This document shows, in pieces, positions 26,287 to 33,608 of a DNA stretch of 35,500 nucleotides (within the stretch, counting starts at the first letter, position 1; every line of letters begins with the position of its first letter). The notes below the pieces were generated by a model. It saw only the letters and a list, made by a program, of their open reading frames with translations, had not been told where the DNA came from and did not search any database. This DNA comes from Onstottus_B arcticum (GTDB taxonomy: Bacteria; Acidobacteriota; Blastocatellia; UBA7656). The translations under genes were made by a program, and so were the position numbers. The DNA lies in the NCBI GenBank assembly GCA_038040485.1, contig JBBPIE010000047.1, positions 1 to 35,500 on the forward strand, read 5' to 3'.

Positions 26287-26378
26287 GATTTTGGATTTTG
26301 GATTTTAGATTTGGATTGGGTTTCCTCTCCTATTCTCAAATCCAAAATCCAAAATCCAAAATCTAAAATCCAAATCCC
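26287..26378. terminator. Long A/T-rich hairpin between convergent rpmB and RidA genes
   Basis: The left arm, 26287-26320, repeats GATTTTGGATTTTGG; the right arm, 26337-26378, repeats CCAAAATCCAAAATCC. The arms are complementary over some 30 bp with a 16-bp loop, and the element starts 3 bases after the rpmB stop and ends 2 bases before the RidA stop (on the opposite strand). T-rich stretches occur on both strands, so a two-way terminator is plausible, though the tandem structure shows it is also a repeat element. Confidence 0.65.
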
Positions 26379-26380
26379 GC

Positions 26381-26761
26381 CTAGTCCGCCAGCGCAATCA
26401 AGTCTATCTCCACCCTGACGTCCCGAGGCAGCCGAGCGACTTCAACGGTCGAACGCGCCGGCGGCACTTCTCCAAAGAACCGGCCGTAGACTTCGTTCAT
26501 CTCGGCGAAGTCATTCATATCAGCCAGAAAAACGGTCGTCTTGACCACGCGTTCAAATGAGCTGCCCGCCGCTTCCAGCACGGCTTTCAGGTTGTTCATC
26601 ACGCGCTCTGTCTGCTCTCGAATGCCGCCCTCGACGATCTGCATAGTCGCCGGATCCAGCGCGACCTGCCCCGAAGCGAATACCAGACCATTAGCCTTTA
26701 TGGCCTGCGAGTAAGGCCCAATGGCTTTTGGCGCGTTGTCGGTGTGAATACGGTCTTTCAT
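26381..26761 (-). CDS. RidA family protein (enamine/imine deaminase)
   Basis: 126 residues from the ATG at 26761, giving the usual RidA length; a GTG at 26782 would add seven residues but lacks a ribosome binding site. APKAIGPYSQAIKANGLVFASGQVALDP, NLKAVLEAAGSSFERVVKTTVFL, MNEVYGRFF and PPARSTVEVARLPRDVRVEIDLIA are family hallmarks; the Arg in PPARST is the carboxylate-binding residue. It hydrolyses reactive 2-aminoacrylate-type enamines formed by PLP enzymes in the cytoplasm. Confidence 0.95.
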   Translation of the reverse strand: MKDRIHTDNAPKAIGPYSQAIKANGLVFASGQVALDPATMQIVEGGIREQTERVMNNLKAVLEAAGSSFERVVKTTVFLADMNDFAEMNEVYGRFFGEVPPARSTVEVARLPRDVRVEIDLIALAD

Positions 26762-27349
26762 ACCCTGAGCACTCTCAGACACGAATCAACTGTCTCGCGT
26801 AAATTGCAGATTATCTCAGATGGTCGAGACGGTTGTCGAGCGGTAACCGGCCGCAGCGCGCGTCGAGTTCTTGCGTTTGAATCCCGGAATGGGATGCCGG
26901 AGTAAAGCCACCGGTGAGTCCGCGAACCCGTGGAGACACGCGAAGAAGTCGCCTGAACCCTCGAAGAGGGTGACGGTCAGGGCAAGCACATCCGAGTTAT
27001 GGGACCCACAAGTCGCTCGTCAACCAAGGACCGCCAGCCGCTTCGCGGGTTAGTGCCACTACAGGTCGTCCACGGGTTCGCGGACTCACCCGTGGCTTTA
27101 TGCCCGCACCCTTTCAGGGTTAATGCCCGGTATTGCGCGCAAAAGTTGACGCGCCCGACCGGGGTCGGATGTGCCATTATCGTGACAATTTCGTTCGGCA
27201 TCCTCAACTCAAGAAGAAAACTGTTGAACCCTGCAACCAACTGATAGTAGCGTTTAGCACTCACTGCTCCTCCTTATCTACGAGTCGACGGCATCAGAAG
27301 CTTCCGTGTCATCTGATTGCGACACCGATCCCCAAATAATGGAGGTCCC
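26762..27349. other. 588-bp intergenic region built of palindromic repeats
   Basis: No gene is visible. It contains the paired hairpin element (next entry), ACCCTCGAAGAGGGT at about 26957-26971, AGCCGCTTCGCGGGTTAGTGCC-type sequence at 27036-27057 (related to the 21.6-kb cluster) and a CCCTTTCAGGGTTAATGCC unit at 27109-27127. Several hairpins are followed by TTA-N-TGCC, a shared tail. GGAGG for the broken gene at 27350 lies at the right end. Confidence 0.6.
26903..27100. repeat. Large inverted repeat whose arms are themselves hairpins
   Basis: 26903-26937 and 27068-27100 are reverse complements over about 33 bp with few differences. Each arm contains CCAC(C/G)GGT ... ACCCGTGG, able to fold alone. 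The 130 bp between them hold two more small palindromes. No transposase gene is present, so if mobile it would be moved in trans. Confidence 0.75.
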
Positions 27350-28017
27350 ATGAAGTGTGCGACCAAGACCGTTGCGGCGGCGTTGTGGCTTGCGATTGTG
27401 TTGTCGCCGACTACCAACGGACAACAGCCAGAGACTCCAAAACACGTTCGCCAACGCTCACGGTGGATGGCCCACAGATGCCAGCTCAGGACGCTTGACC
27501 TCAAAGTGGCGCTCAGGGTCGAGACGCTTCAGGCGTGATGAATTCCGGCGGGGCTCCTGAAGCATGGACGAGATACTCTCTCGAAGACACCGGCGCTTCA
27601 CTCGAGCTGCCTGGTGAACCTCAGTCGTTTAACGTGCCGGTGCCGGCGAAGATGCCTGGCGCCGTTCTCAAGAACTACTATTACAAGAGCGGTGACGTCC
27701 TGGTGATCATTAGCTATTCGATGACACCGAACTCGATGGATGCGTGGAGCTACGCTGCCGGGTGGATGGATGGGCTGTTAAAACAACAGGGCATCACCGA
27801 CGCCACGATCGAACCCGTTCGCGACCTCCGAGCCAAGCGGGTGCCGATAAAAGTGATCGGGAAACTCAACGGCACCCCAGTGGAGCTCAGAGGAGCCGTG
27901 CTGTTTATTGATCAACAAAAGGAAGTGCTGGTAGTTCTGGCAGAATTCAAGCAAGCAAACGCGAAAGCCCGCGCCGTCGCCACCCGCGCCGTCGACTCGG
28001 TTCAGATTGACAACTGA
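27350..28017 (+). pseudogene. Broken gene for a small exported protein
   Basis: An ATG at 27350 with GGAGG upstream starts a signal peptide (TKTVAAALWLAIVLSPTTNG). That frame drifts into non-protein-like sequence and stops at 27536-27538. The mature domain is in another frame from about 27450: TLTVDGPQMPAQDA, then an in-frame TGA at 27496, then PQSGAQGRDASGVMNSGGAPEAW and a convincing globular domain to 28017 (YSLEDTGASLELPGEP, WSYAAGWMDGLLKQQG, VELRGAVLFI). So the gene appears broken by one frameshift (net loss of one base) and one stop, or the assembly has errors. Alternatively the domain is started at GTG 27535 without a signal peptide. Function unknown. Confidence 0.7.
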
Positions 28018-28095
28018 TTCTCTTGCGGGCACGCGGGTCGAACGGCCCGGCCTTGACTGGTGATTGAGCCCGACAGATCACGCGAGGGTGAGTCG

Positions 28096-31000
28096 TCACG
28101 CGGCCAGCGCCGTTGCCCTGATTCGATCAAGCACTGCAACCAACTCGTCAACCTGCGCAGACGTGAACAGTCCGTCTGGGCCTTGGGGCGTGATGTCTGT
28201 AAACGGCGACTCGTAGAGCAATGACGCGTCCATCACGCCATGCTCCGTCAGGTGATTCACGATCAGGTTCACAAACTCAATCTGGTTTCCGCCGAATGTT
28301 TTCCCCGAGAGGAAACCGGCCAGAGCCTCTTTAGCGGCCTCCCGATCGAGCCCCACGAGTGATCGCACGAATAGGCCAAGGCCTCGTGAATCGTCCTTGG
28401 CTCGATTGATCTCTTCGGGCTCGCCACCACTCTCGGCGAGCATGCGCTCTAACTCCGAAAGGTCCGACTGAGTCAGGGCCTTGTTCATTCGCAGCTTCTG
28501 AATCGCGACATGATCTTGATGCGCACCGAGAAAGGCCTGCGCCTTAGCGCGAAACTTCTCAAAGTCCCTGGCGGCGGCGAGCCCCGGAAACCCTACCCTG
28601 ATCTCGGGACCCATCTCGTCTTCGAAGTCGGTGTAAATGGGTTTGCGTTGCTGCTTCTCGATTAGCTTGACCAAGTCCCGCAGTCGCCGCCGCACCGAAT
28701 CCAGTAGTGGAGTAGTCACGTCCCGCCACCACTCGTCGGTCTGCACATCCTGAATCAGCGGCATCTGATCACGCACCATCGGAATAGCGGACTTCTCCTC
28801 CAACAGTCCGGCGATGGTTATTACCTGGTTCTGCAAGCGCACGAACGCGGGCTCCGCGCGCAAGAGCGCCAGCTGCAGGTTGAGTATCAATAGATCAAAC
28901 CGCTTAGCCTCCTCGGCCTCCGCTTCCAGTTCCGACGGGAGCCCGGCGACTTCGTTGGATAGCTCGAAGAACGCCCCTTCAGAGAGCCCATTCCAGGCTT
29001 CGGGCTTTGCGTACTTCTCGATCAAGCGTCGCTTTGGCCGAACAACGAAGTTCTCCAGGTTCATCGCAGCAACTTCGGATTGCAGCAACTCCGCTATTGC
29101 GAACCGAAGATCGGTCTCGTTGGGTGGCTCTCCGTATGTAGCCGGATACTGTTTGATTGCATCGAGAAGGGCCGCGGCGTCGAGCCTCTTCTCCAACTCC
29201 GCAATCATCTCCAAACGCGCTTTGAAGAGTCTCTTGCCCAACGATTCAGCCAGCGCCCCGTCGGTGGTCTCCGGGTTCTGGCTGAAGAACTCAAGGTTCT
29301 GGCAGTAGTCGAACAGGTAGAAGAACTGCTTGTGCCGACCCGGACCGAACAAGTCGGGGCACAACCGCGTGCCGCGCCCGACCATCTGCCAGAACTTGGT
29401 CTTGGAACGCACCAGTTTGAAGAAAACCAGGTTGACGACTTCAGGCACATCGATGCCTGTGTCGAGCATGTCTACTGAGATCGCAATGTGCGGCGGCCTA
29501 TCCTTATTCGAGAAGGCGTCGATCAGGCTTTGCGCGTATTCCGTCTCGAATGTGATCACGCGAGCGAAATCTCCCCTGAAGTGCGGATAGTTGACATCGA
29601 AGCGCTCGGCGATGAACTTGGCGTGGCCCACATTTTTGGCAAAGACGATTGTTTTGCCCAGGCGGTCACCGCCCGCGACCGTAAGGCCACGCGTCATAAC
29701 GTGAGCTAGGACCTTATCGACGGTGTCTGAGTTGAACAGCCACTTGTTGACCGCTTGCGCCTCAACGCGGTCGGGTACGTTGCCTTCCTCGTCCCACTCC
29801 AGCGCGTCCCATTGTTCCTTGTCGTCTTCCGTAAGCTCGTCGTAGGTGATCCCTTCGCGCTGAAACTTCAGCGGTACAGACACCGCTTTCGGTGGCACAA
29901 GGAACCTGTCGCTAACCGCTTCCTCGAGTGAGTAGGCGTCAGTGGGCACCCCGTTCTCGAGGTCGAACAAGCTGTACGTATTGCGGTCTACTTCGTCCTT
30001 GGGCGTAGCGGTGAGACCTACAAGCAACGAATCGAAGTATTCAAAAATCGCGCGGTACTTCTGGAACACCGAACGGTGGGCCTCGTCGATGATCACCAGA
30101 TCGAAGTGCCCTGGGCCAAACCGTCGTTGGCCGTCGCGGCTCTCATCAATCAATCCCATCATCGTCGGGTATGTCGATACGAACACGCGCCCCTCGGCGT
30201 CTCTCTCGGTGACTAGATTCACGGGTGATGCGTCAGGCAAATGTCGTTTGAACGCATTGACAGCCTGGTTCACGAGCGCAACCCGGTCCGCGAGGAAGAG
30301 CACTCGCTTCGCCCAGTTGCATCGCATCAGCAAATCGCAGAGCGCAATCACCGTGCGCGTTTTGCCGGCGCCGGTGGCCATCACGACGAGTGCTTTTCGA
30401 TCGTGATCGCGTTCGAAGGCTTCGGCGATGCGGCGGATGCTCCGCGTCTGGTAGTAGCGCTCGACGATCTCCGTGTTGATCTCAGCTTGCGCGAGCGCCT
30501 TGCGGCTGACCCGCCGCTGGATGATGAGTTCAAGCTCTGACTTCTTGTAGAATCCCTGGACCGCTCGCGATGGGTAATTGGCATCGTCCCAAAGCCAGTG
30601 GTCGTACCCGTTGGAGTAGAAGATCACCGGCCGCTGTCCGAATCGGTTCTCCAGGCAATCGGCGTAGAGCTTCGCCTGCTGCTGGCCAACACGCGAATCG
30701 CGCCGCGTGCGCTTGGCTTCGACCAGCCCCAGCGGCCTCCCGTCATCGCCCCACAGCACGTAATCCACGAAGCCTTTGCCCTCGCGGTTGGGCATGCCGG
30801 CGACTTCGAACTCTCGATCGCGAGGCTGATCAAGCGCCCAGCCCGCTTCCTTCAACAAGAGGTCGATAAAGTAGTCTCGCGTCTCGGCTTCGGAATAGTC
30901 GTGGGTATCGGGCTGTCCGGCGGCCGCTCGCTTCGCCTCAGCCACTTCTGCTCGCAGGCGCTTCAGCTCTTCATCCAGTGCAGACTTGTCAGCAAGCAAC

Positions 31001-31509
31001 ACCGCGAGCTTCTCGTCTCGCTCGTGCAAGCTGTCTTCCAGCCGCTGAAGCTGCTCGGTCGTCTGTCTGGGAATTGGCGCAGATGTGGGCTGCGCGCCCG
31101 GATCGAAAGCCAGTCCCGGCGCTGGTCGAGATCCTCGCGCATAGGTCCGAGCAAACCAGTAGGTGAAATGAAACAACTCGCGCACGGCAACCAGAGCGTC
31201 GGATTGCTGGATTGCGCGATGACTGTGGACGGCTTGATTGCCGAGGCGGTTGATGAGGCGCGCCTTGCTGAATACCGCGTCGCCGGTAACTGTTTTGAAG
31301 GTCGGCTCGTGAATCAGCGCGCTCAGATTGTCCTGATACGGAAGGCGTAGTGAACTGTCATGCTTGTATGCCCACGCTACGGCCAACTCCAGCGCGCGCC
31401 GCGCGTAGAAGCACGCCGCGCGCGCGTCTGAGTGCACCAGCGATTCGGCCTTGCTGGCTGACTCGTAGACTGCAGCCCATTCGTTAATGAGAAACCGAAA
31501 ATGACTCAT
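28096..31509 (-). CDS. hsdR: Type I restriction enzyme R subunit (EcoEI-like), DUF4145 N-terminus
   Basis: 1,137 residues. With HsdM and HsdS it forms the complex that translocates unmodified DNA and cuts it. Residues about 10-125 are a helical DUF4145-type domain, and residues 150-195 a coiled-coil. The nuclease domain shows the PD-(D/E)xK set D249 ... E264-A-K266 (GLVEAKRT). The translocase shows ATGAGKT (378-384), DEAH (475-478), TATP (500-503), DTGIDVPEVVNLVFF and QMVGRGTRLCPDLFG. The C-terminal part matches the EcoEI R C-terminal region. All key motifs are present. Its start overlaps the AbiEii stop by 4 bp, which ties it to the toxin gene's translation. Confidence 0.95.
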   Translation of the reverse strand: MSHFRFLINEWAAVYESASKAESLVHSDARAACFYARRALELAVAWAYKHDSSLRLPYQDNLSALIHEPTFKTVTGDAVFSKARLINRLGNQAVHSHRAIQQSDALVAVRELFHFTYWFARTYARGSRPAPGLAFDPGAQPTSAPIPRQTTEQLQRLEDSLHERDEKLAVLLADKSALDEELKRLRAEVAEAKRAAAGQPDTHDYSEAETRDYFIDLLLKEAGWALDQPRDREFEVAGMPNREGKGFVDYVLWGDDGRPLGLVEAKRTRRDSRVGQQQAKLYADCLENRFGQRPVIFYSNGYDHWLWDDANYPSRAVQGFYKKSELELIIQRRVSRKALAQAEINTEIVERYYQTRSIRRIAEAFERDHDRKALVVMATGAGKTRTVIALCDLLMRCNWAKRVLFLADRVALVNQAVNAFKRHLPDASPVNLVTERDAEGRVFVSTYPTMMGLIDESRDGQRRFGPGHFDLVIIDEAHRSVFQKYRAIFEYFDSLLVGLTATPKDEVDRNTYSLFDLENGVPTDAYSLEEAVSDRFLVPPKAVSVPLKFQREGITYDELTEDDKEQWDALEWDEEGNVPDRVEAQAVNKWLFNSDTVDKVLAHVMTRGLTVAGGDRLGKTIVFAKNVGHAKFIAERFDVNYPHFRGDFARVITFETEYAQSLIDAFSNKDRPPHIAISVDMLDTGIDVPEVVNLVFFKLVRSKTKFWQMVGRGTRLCPDLFGPGRHKQFFYLFDYCQNLEFFSQNPETTDGALAESLGKRLFKARLEMIAELEKRLDAAALLDAIKQYPATYGEPPNETDLRFAIAELLQSEVAAMNLENFVVRPKRRLIEKYAKPEAWNGLSEGAFFELSNEVAGLPSELEAEAEEAKRFDLLILNLQLALLRAEPAFVRLQNQVITIAGLLEEKSAIPMVRDQMPLIQDVQTDEWWRDVTTPLLDSVRRRLRDLVKLIEKQQRKPIYTDFEDEMGPEIRVGFPGLAAARDFEKFRAKAQAFLGAHQDHVAIQKLRMNKALTQSDLSELERMLAESGGEPEEINRAKDDSRGLGLFVRSLVGLDREAAKEALAGFLSGKTFGGNQIEFVNLIVNHLTEHGVMDASLLYESPFTDITPQGPDGLFTSAQVDELVAVLDRIRATALAA

Positions 31510-32507
31510 CCCTCATTGAACTCCACTTCGAAATGCTTAACGATCCTCAATACTTCATCGAACGCAGGTGGATCGCCAAAAAACATCTCGCCGCTCATCG
31601 CCGAGTAGTCCGCGCGCCACTCGGCCTCCTGCTCGGCTAAGGGTACCAAACGAATGCGCCCCTTGCTCAGCGTGGTGTAGTCCATCCAGCCATATCGGAA
31701 GAACTCCTTCCTATGCGCGGCGACGCGCTCGAACAAGCCGTGATCCAGCGAAGCTTCGGCCGCGACACCTTTGTTAATCAAACACCAAAGGTCATAGTAG
31801 TGTCGCGACATGCGCGCCTTGCGAGGCTTCCCGGGCGGGCGATAGGTCTCCTCGTGTAACAGCATCGCCTTTTCCCAGAAGGTGCGCCGAGGTGCTAACG
31901 TGCGCACAGAAAACCGCGCGTCACCCAGCACTGTCGGGTAGGCTTCGGCGAGCAGTGGCTGAATCTCAGGCATCTCGGTCGGCTCGGCTTCCCCGCGCGC
32001 TCCAAGTTCAATCTTGACGACGGGTTTCACATAAGTCCCACCGTAATCAAATTCTTTCGGGTACTCAAACAGCAGCGTCTGCAGGTCGGGATCGACTTGC
32101 GCGTCGGCCGCTTCCAACTTCCAACTCTCGTTATCTGGCAAGCGCTCTTGCAGCCGCTTCCGGAGTGCGGGGAGCAGATCGTCTGCAATACGACGGCTGC
32201 ACTCTTCCTTCAGTCTCCTGATCTGTTTATTGCTGAGCCGCTCGGCGCCAAGCCCGAGGAACTCTCGGTCTATGACCACGTCGATGTCTTCCGAGAAGCG
32301 TTCGATTAGCTTCCAGCCCATGGAGAGCGAGGTGCCGCCCTTGAACGTCAAGCGTGGCCCCCATTCCGCAAGCGTAAAGAGTTCGCGAAGCGTCCAGCAC
32401 ACCCAGAAATCCTTCTCGATGCTTTCAGCCGTGAGGCCGAGCGTGGCGCGCGCGTCTTCGCACAGCAAGCGCCGGTCATCGCGGCTGAGTTCAAGATAGC
32501 CGTCCAT
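31506..32507 (-). CDS. AbiEii/AbiGii-type nucleotidyltransferase toxin
   Basis: 333 residues. Motif FKGGTSLS (55-62) followed by SEDIDV (72-77) is the nucleotidyltransferase core of AbiEii (type IV toxin-antitoxin, DUF1814). FWEKAMLLHEE (210-220) and RHYYDLWCL (235-243) are the later family motifs; the catalytic residues are present. In studied relatives the toxin transfers nucleotides to tRNA and acts in phage-triggered abortive infection. It follows the antitoxin gene by 10 bp and overlaps hsdR by 4 bp, so the module lies inside the restriction operon and should be co-expressed with HsdR. Confidence 0.92.
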   Translation of the reverse strand: MDGYLELSRDDRRLLCEDARATLGLTAESIEKDFWVCWTLRELFTLAEWGPRLTFKGGTSLSMGWKLIERFSEDIDVVIDREFLGLGAERLSNKQIRRLKEECSRRIADDLLPALRKRLQERLPDNESWKLEAADAQVDPDLQTLLFEYPKEFDYGGTYVKPVVKIELGARGEAEPTEMPEIQPLLAEAYPTVLGDARFSVRTLAPRRTFWEKAMLLHEETYRPPGKPRKARMSRHYYDLWCLINKGVAAEASLDHGLFERVAAHRKEFFRYGWMDYTTLSKGRIRLVPLAEQEAEWRADYSAMSGEMFFGDPPAFDEVLRIVKHFEVEFNEG

Positions 32508-32517
32508 CGCAGGTCCG

Positions 32518-33165
32518 CTACTGGTCCGCTTTCGACTTACTCTCGGTTGCCGCCACTTGGCGCATCACTTGGGCAATCCAGATCGGCGCATGGCGCACAT
32601 CGGCGAGAAGTTGTTGCTTGGCTTCGTTGTTGAGCAGCTTGCGCAGATGCCGCACCGTGTGGTCATCGACACTGCGCTTGCCCAGCCAACGGAGCGCCTG
32701 GATGACCGAGCCGCTGATACGCCCAGCGGTGGCCATGTTGCGCGGCGTGGTGCGCTTGAGAGTTATCCGCAGATTGCCCAGCTTGATCTTCCGTTCCGGC
32801 CCATCAGTCAGGAAGAACACGCGCATGGGCACTTGGTCCGAGAGCCTCAACAGATTGGCGGCATAAGCGCCGGTAGGTTGTAGGCGAACCGAATCGCGAG
32901 TTTTGATTGCCTCTGTAACGGCTTCCAGCGACGGCCAAAGCACGCCCAGCTTGGCATGCGTGCGCGGCACATCGTACAACCCTCGATCAAGTTGCCTGAT
33001 GATCCCTGCGGCCTTGTGGCGTTTGAGCGCCGTAGCCACTGCGGTGCGGCTGCCCAGGTCGCTGAAGTCCGCGGGCGTGAACACCCATCCCGGCCCGTGT
33101 GTTTGAATCCGTTCGAGAACCTGGGTATCGATAGATTGTGCGTGTTTGCCCATGAGTTTTGCCAC
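32518..33165 (-). CDS. DUF6088/AbiEi-like antitoxin
   Basis: 215 residues from a GTG at 33165, or 211 from an in-frame ATG at 33153 (MGKHAQSID). The ATG is the more likely start, since the GTG lies inside the inverted repeat. Residues about 10-65 form a winged-helix domain (VFTPADFSDLGSRTAVATALKRHKAAGIIRQLDRGLYDVPR). The C-terminal part (LQPTGAYAANLLRLSDQVP, KLGNLRITLKRT) is typical of DUF6088 proteins that accompany AbiEii toxins. It probably represses its own promoter through the inverted repeats upstream and neutralises the toxin encoded next. Confidence 0.88.
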   Translation of the reverse strand: MAKLMGKHAQSIDTQVLERIQTHGPGWVFTPADFSDLGSRTAVATALKRHKAAGIIRQLDRGLYDVPRTHAKLGVLWPSLEAVTEAIKTRDSVRLQPTGAYAANLLRLSDQVPMRVFFLTDGPERKIKLGNLRITLKRTTPRNMATAGRISGSVIQALRWLGKRSVDDHTVRHLRKLLNNEAKQQLLADVRHAPIWIAQVMRQVAATESKSKADQ

Positions 33166-33194
33166 AAAAAATACCCTGTTTTTGTGGCAAAAAC
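33156..33194. promoter_or_regulatory. Inverted repeat IR1 at the antitoxin start
   Basis: TTTTGCCACAAAAA (33157-33170), spacer ATACCCTG, TTTTTGTGGCAAAA (33179-33192): perfect 14-bp arms. It overlaps the GTG and ends 3 bases before the ATG at 33153. The position fits an operator for the winged-helix antitoxin. Confidence 0.75.
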
Positions 33195-33305
33195 AAGCTC
33201 AAGTCTCGTTGAGCACCTTGGCCCTGTGACCTGAACGCGCTCAAGTTCCCTTGGTACCCATGGAAACAATCATCGTACGAAGACCGCACCCGGTCCAAAG
33301 CCTCG

Positions 33306-33339
33306 AATGCGCCGAAGGATCGTGGCATCAATGCTTTGC
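33306..33339 (-). repeat. 34-bp repeat, copy 2 (antitoxin-like leader codons)
   Basis: Differs from 33510-33543 at two positions only. On the minus strand, GGGAGAG precedes an ATG at 33340, which reads MQSIDATILRRIRGFGPGAVFVR and stops. This resembles the antitoxin's HAQSIDTQVLERIQTHGPGWVF, so it is a copy of the antitoxin 5' end cut after 23 codons. Confidence 0.75.
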
Positions 33340-33360
33340 ATCAGCTCTCCCGTGTGGGGT

Positions 33361-33392
33361 TTGTCAGAAAAACTAGCCACTTTTTCTGACAA
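33361..33392. promoter_or_regulatory. Inverted repeat IR2
   Basis: TTGTCAGAAAAA, spacer CTAGCCAC, TTTTTCTGACAA: perfect 12-bp arms with an 8-base spacer. It lies just upstream of the 23-codon leader frame, as IR1 does for the antitoxin. Confidence 0.75.
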
Positions 33393-33476
33393 CAAACGGT
33401 GTAGTGGTGCGCCAAGGCCGGGAGTCCCATTGGCCCTTACTGCCAAGCGGTGACTGGACAACGGTATGCCCATGGG

Positions 33477-33512
33477 ATTTGCCACAAAAGGTACCCTGTC
33501 TTTGTGGCAAAT
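33477..33512. promoter_or_regulatory. Inverted repeat IR3, copy of IR1
   Basis: ATTTGCCACAAA ... TTTGTGGCAAAT: perfect 12-bp arms. The centre GTACCCTG matches the IR1 spacer ATACCCTG. On the minus strand it is followed by ATGGGCA, as IR1 is, so the first antitoxin codons were copied with it. Confidence 0.75.
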
Positions 33513-33543
33513 GCGCCGACGGATCGTCGCATCAATGCTTTGC
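33510..33543 (-). repeat. 34-bp repeat, copy 1
   Basis: Encodes SIDATIRRRI on the minus strand, as the copy at 33306 does (SIDATILRRI). Here it runs directly into IR3. The frame has no clean start of its own. Confidence 0.7.
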
Positions 33544-33564
33544 GAGGTTCCTTGGTCGCCGACA

Positions 33565-33594
33565 TGTAAGAAATTCGATAGTGTTTTTCTTACA
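33565..33594. promoter_or_regulatory. Inverted repeat IR4
   Basis: TGTAAGAAA ... TTTCTTACA: perfect 9-bp arms, extendable with mismatches to the same layout (8-base centre CGATAGTG). It is the most upstream of the four repeats, 15 bp beyond the hsdS stop, and resembles IR2 more than IR1/IR3. Confidence 0.65.
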
Positions 33595-33608
33595 AACATA
33601 AAAGCAAA

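Larger units (their letters stand above)
33166..33608. other. 443-bp gap between hsdS and the antitoxin, a duplicated operator/start region
   Basis: No complete gene. In minus-strand order it holds IR4, 34-bp repeat copy 1, IR3, IR2, 34-bp repeat copy 2, and IR1 at its left edge. The 110 bp between copy 2 and IR1 contain nothing I recognise. This is the only large gap in the operon, so an internal promoter for the AbiE pair and hsdR is likely here. Confidence 0.7.

Noticed and set aside
26903..27100. Insertion sequence with terminal inverted repeats
   Set aside because: Only about 130 bp between the arms, no transposase frame and no target duplication that I can see; kept as a repeat element.
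30598..31350. 250-codon plus-strand open frame
   Set aside because: Lies entirely opposite the hsdR N-terminal and nuclease domains and has no recognisable feature.
33270..33599. 109-codon minus-strand frame covering the inverted repeats
   Set aside because: It reads through three inverted repeats and both 34-bp copies; better explained as repeated operator and leader pieces than as one protein.
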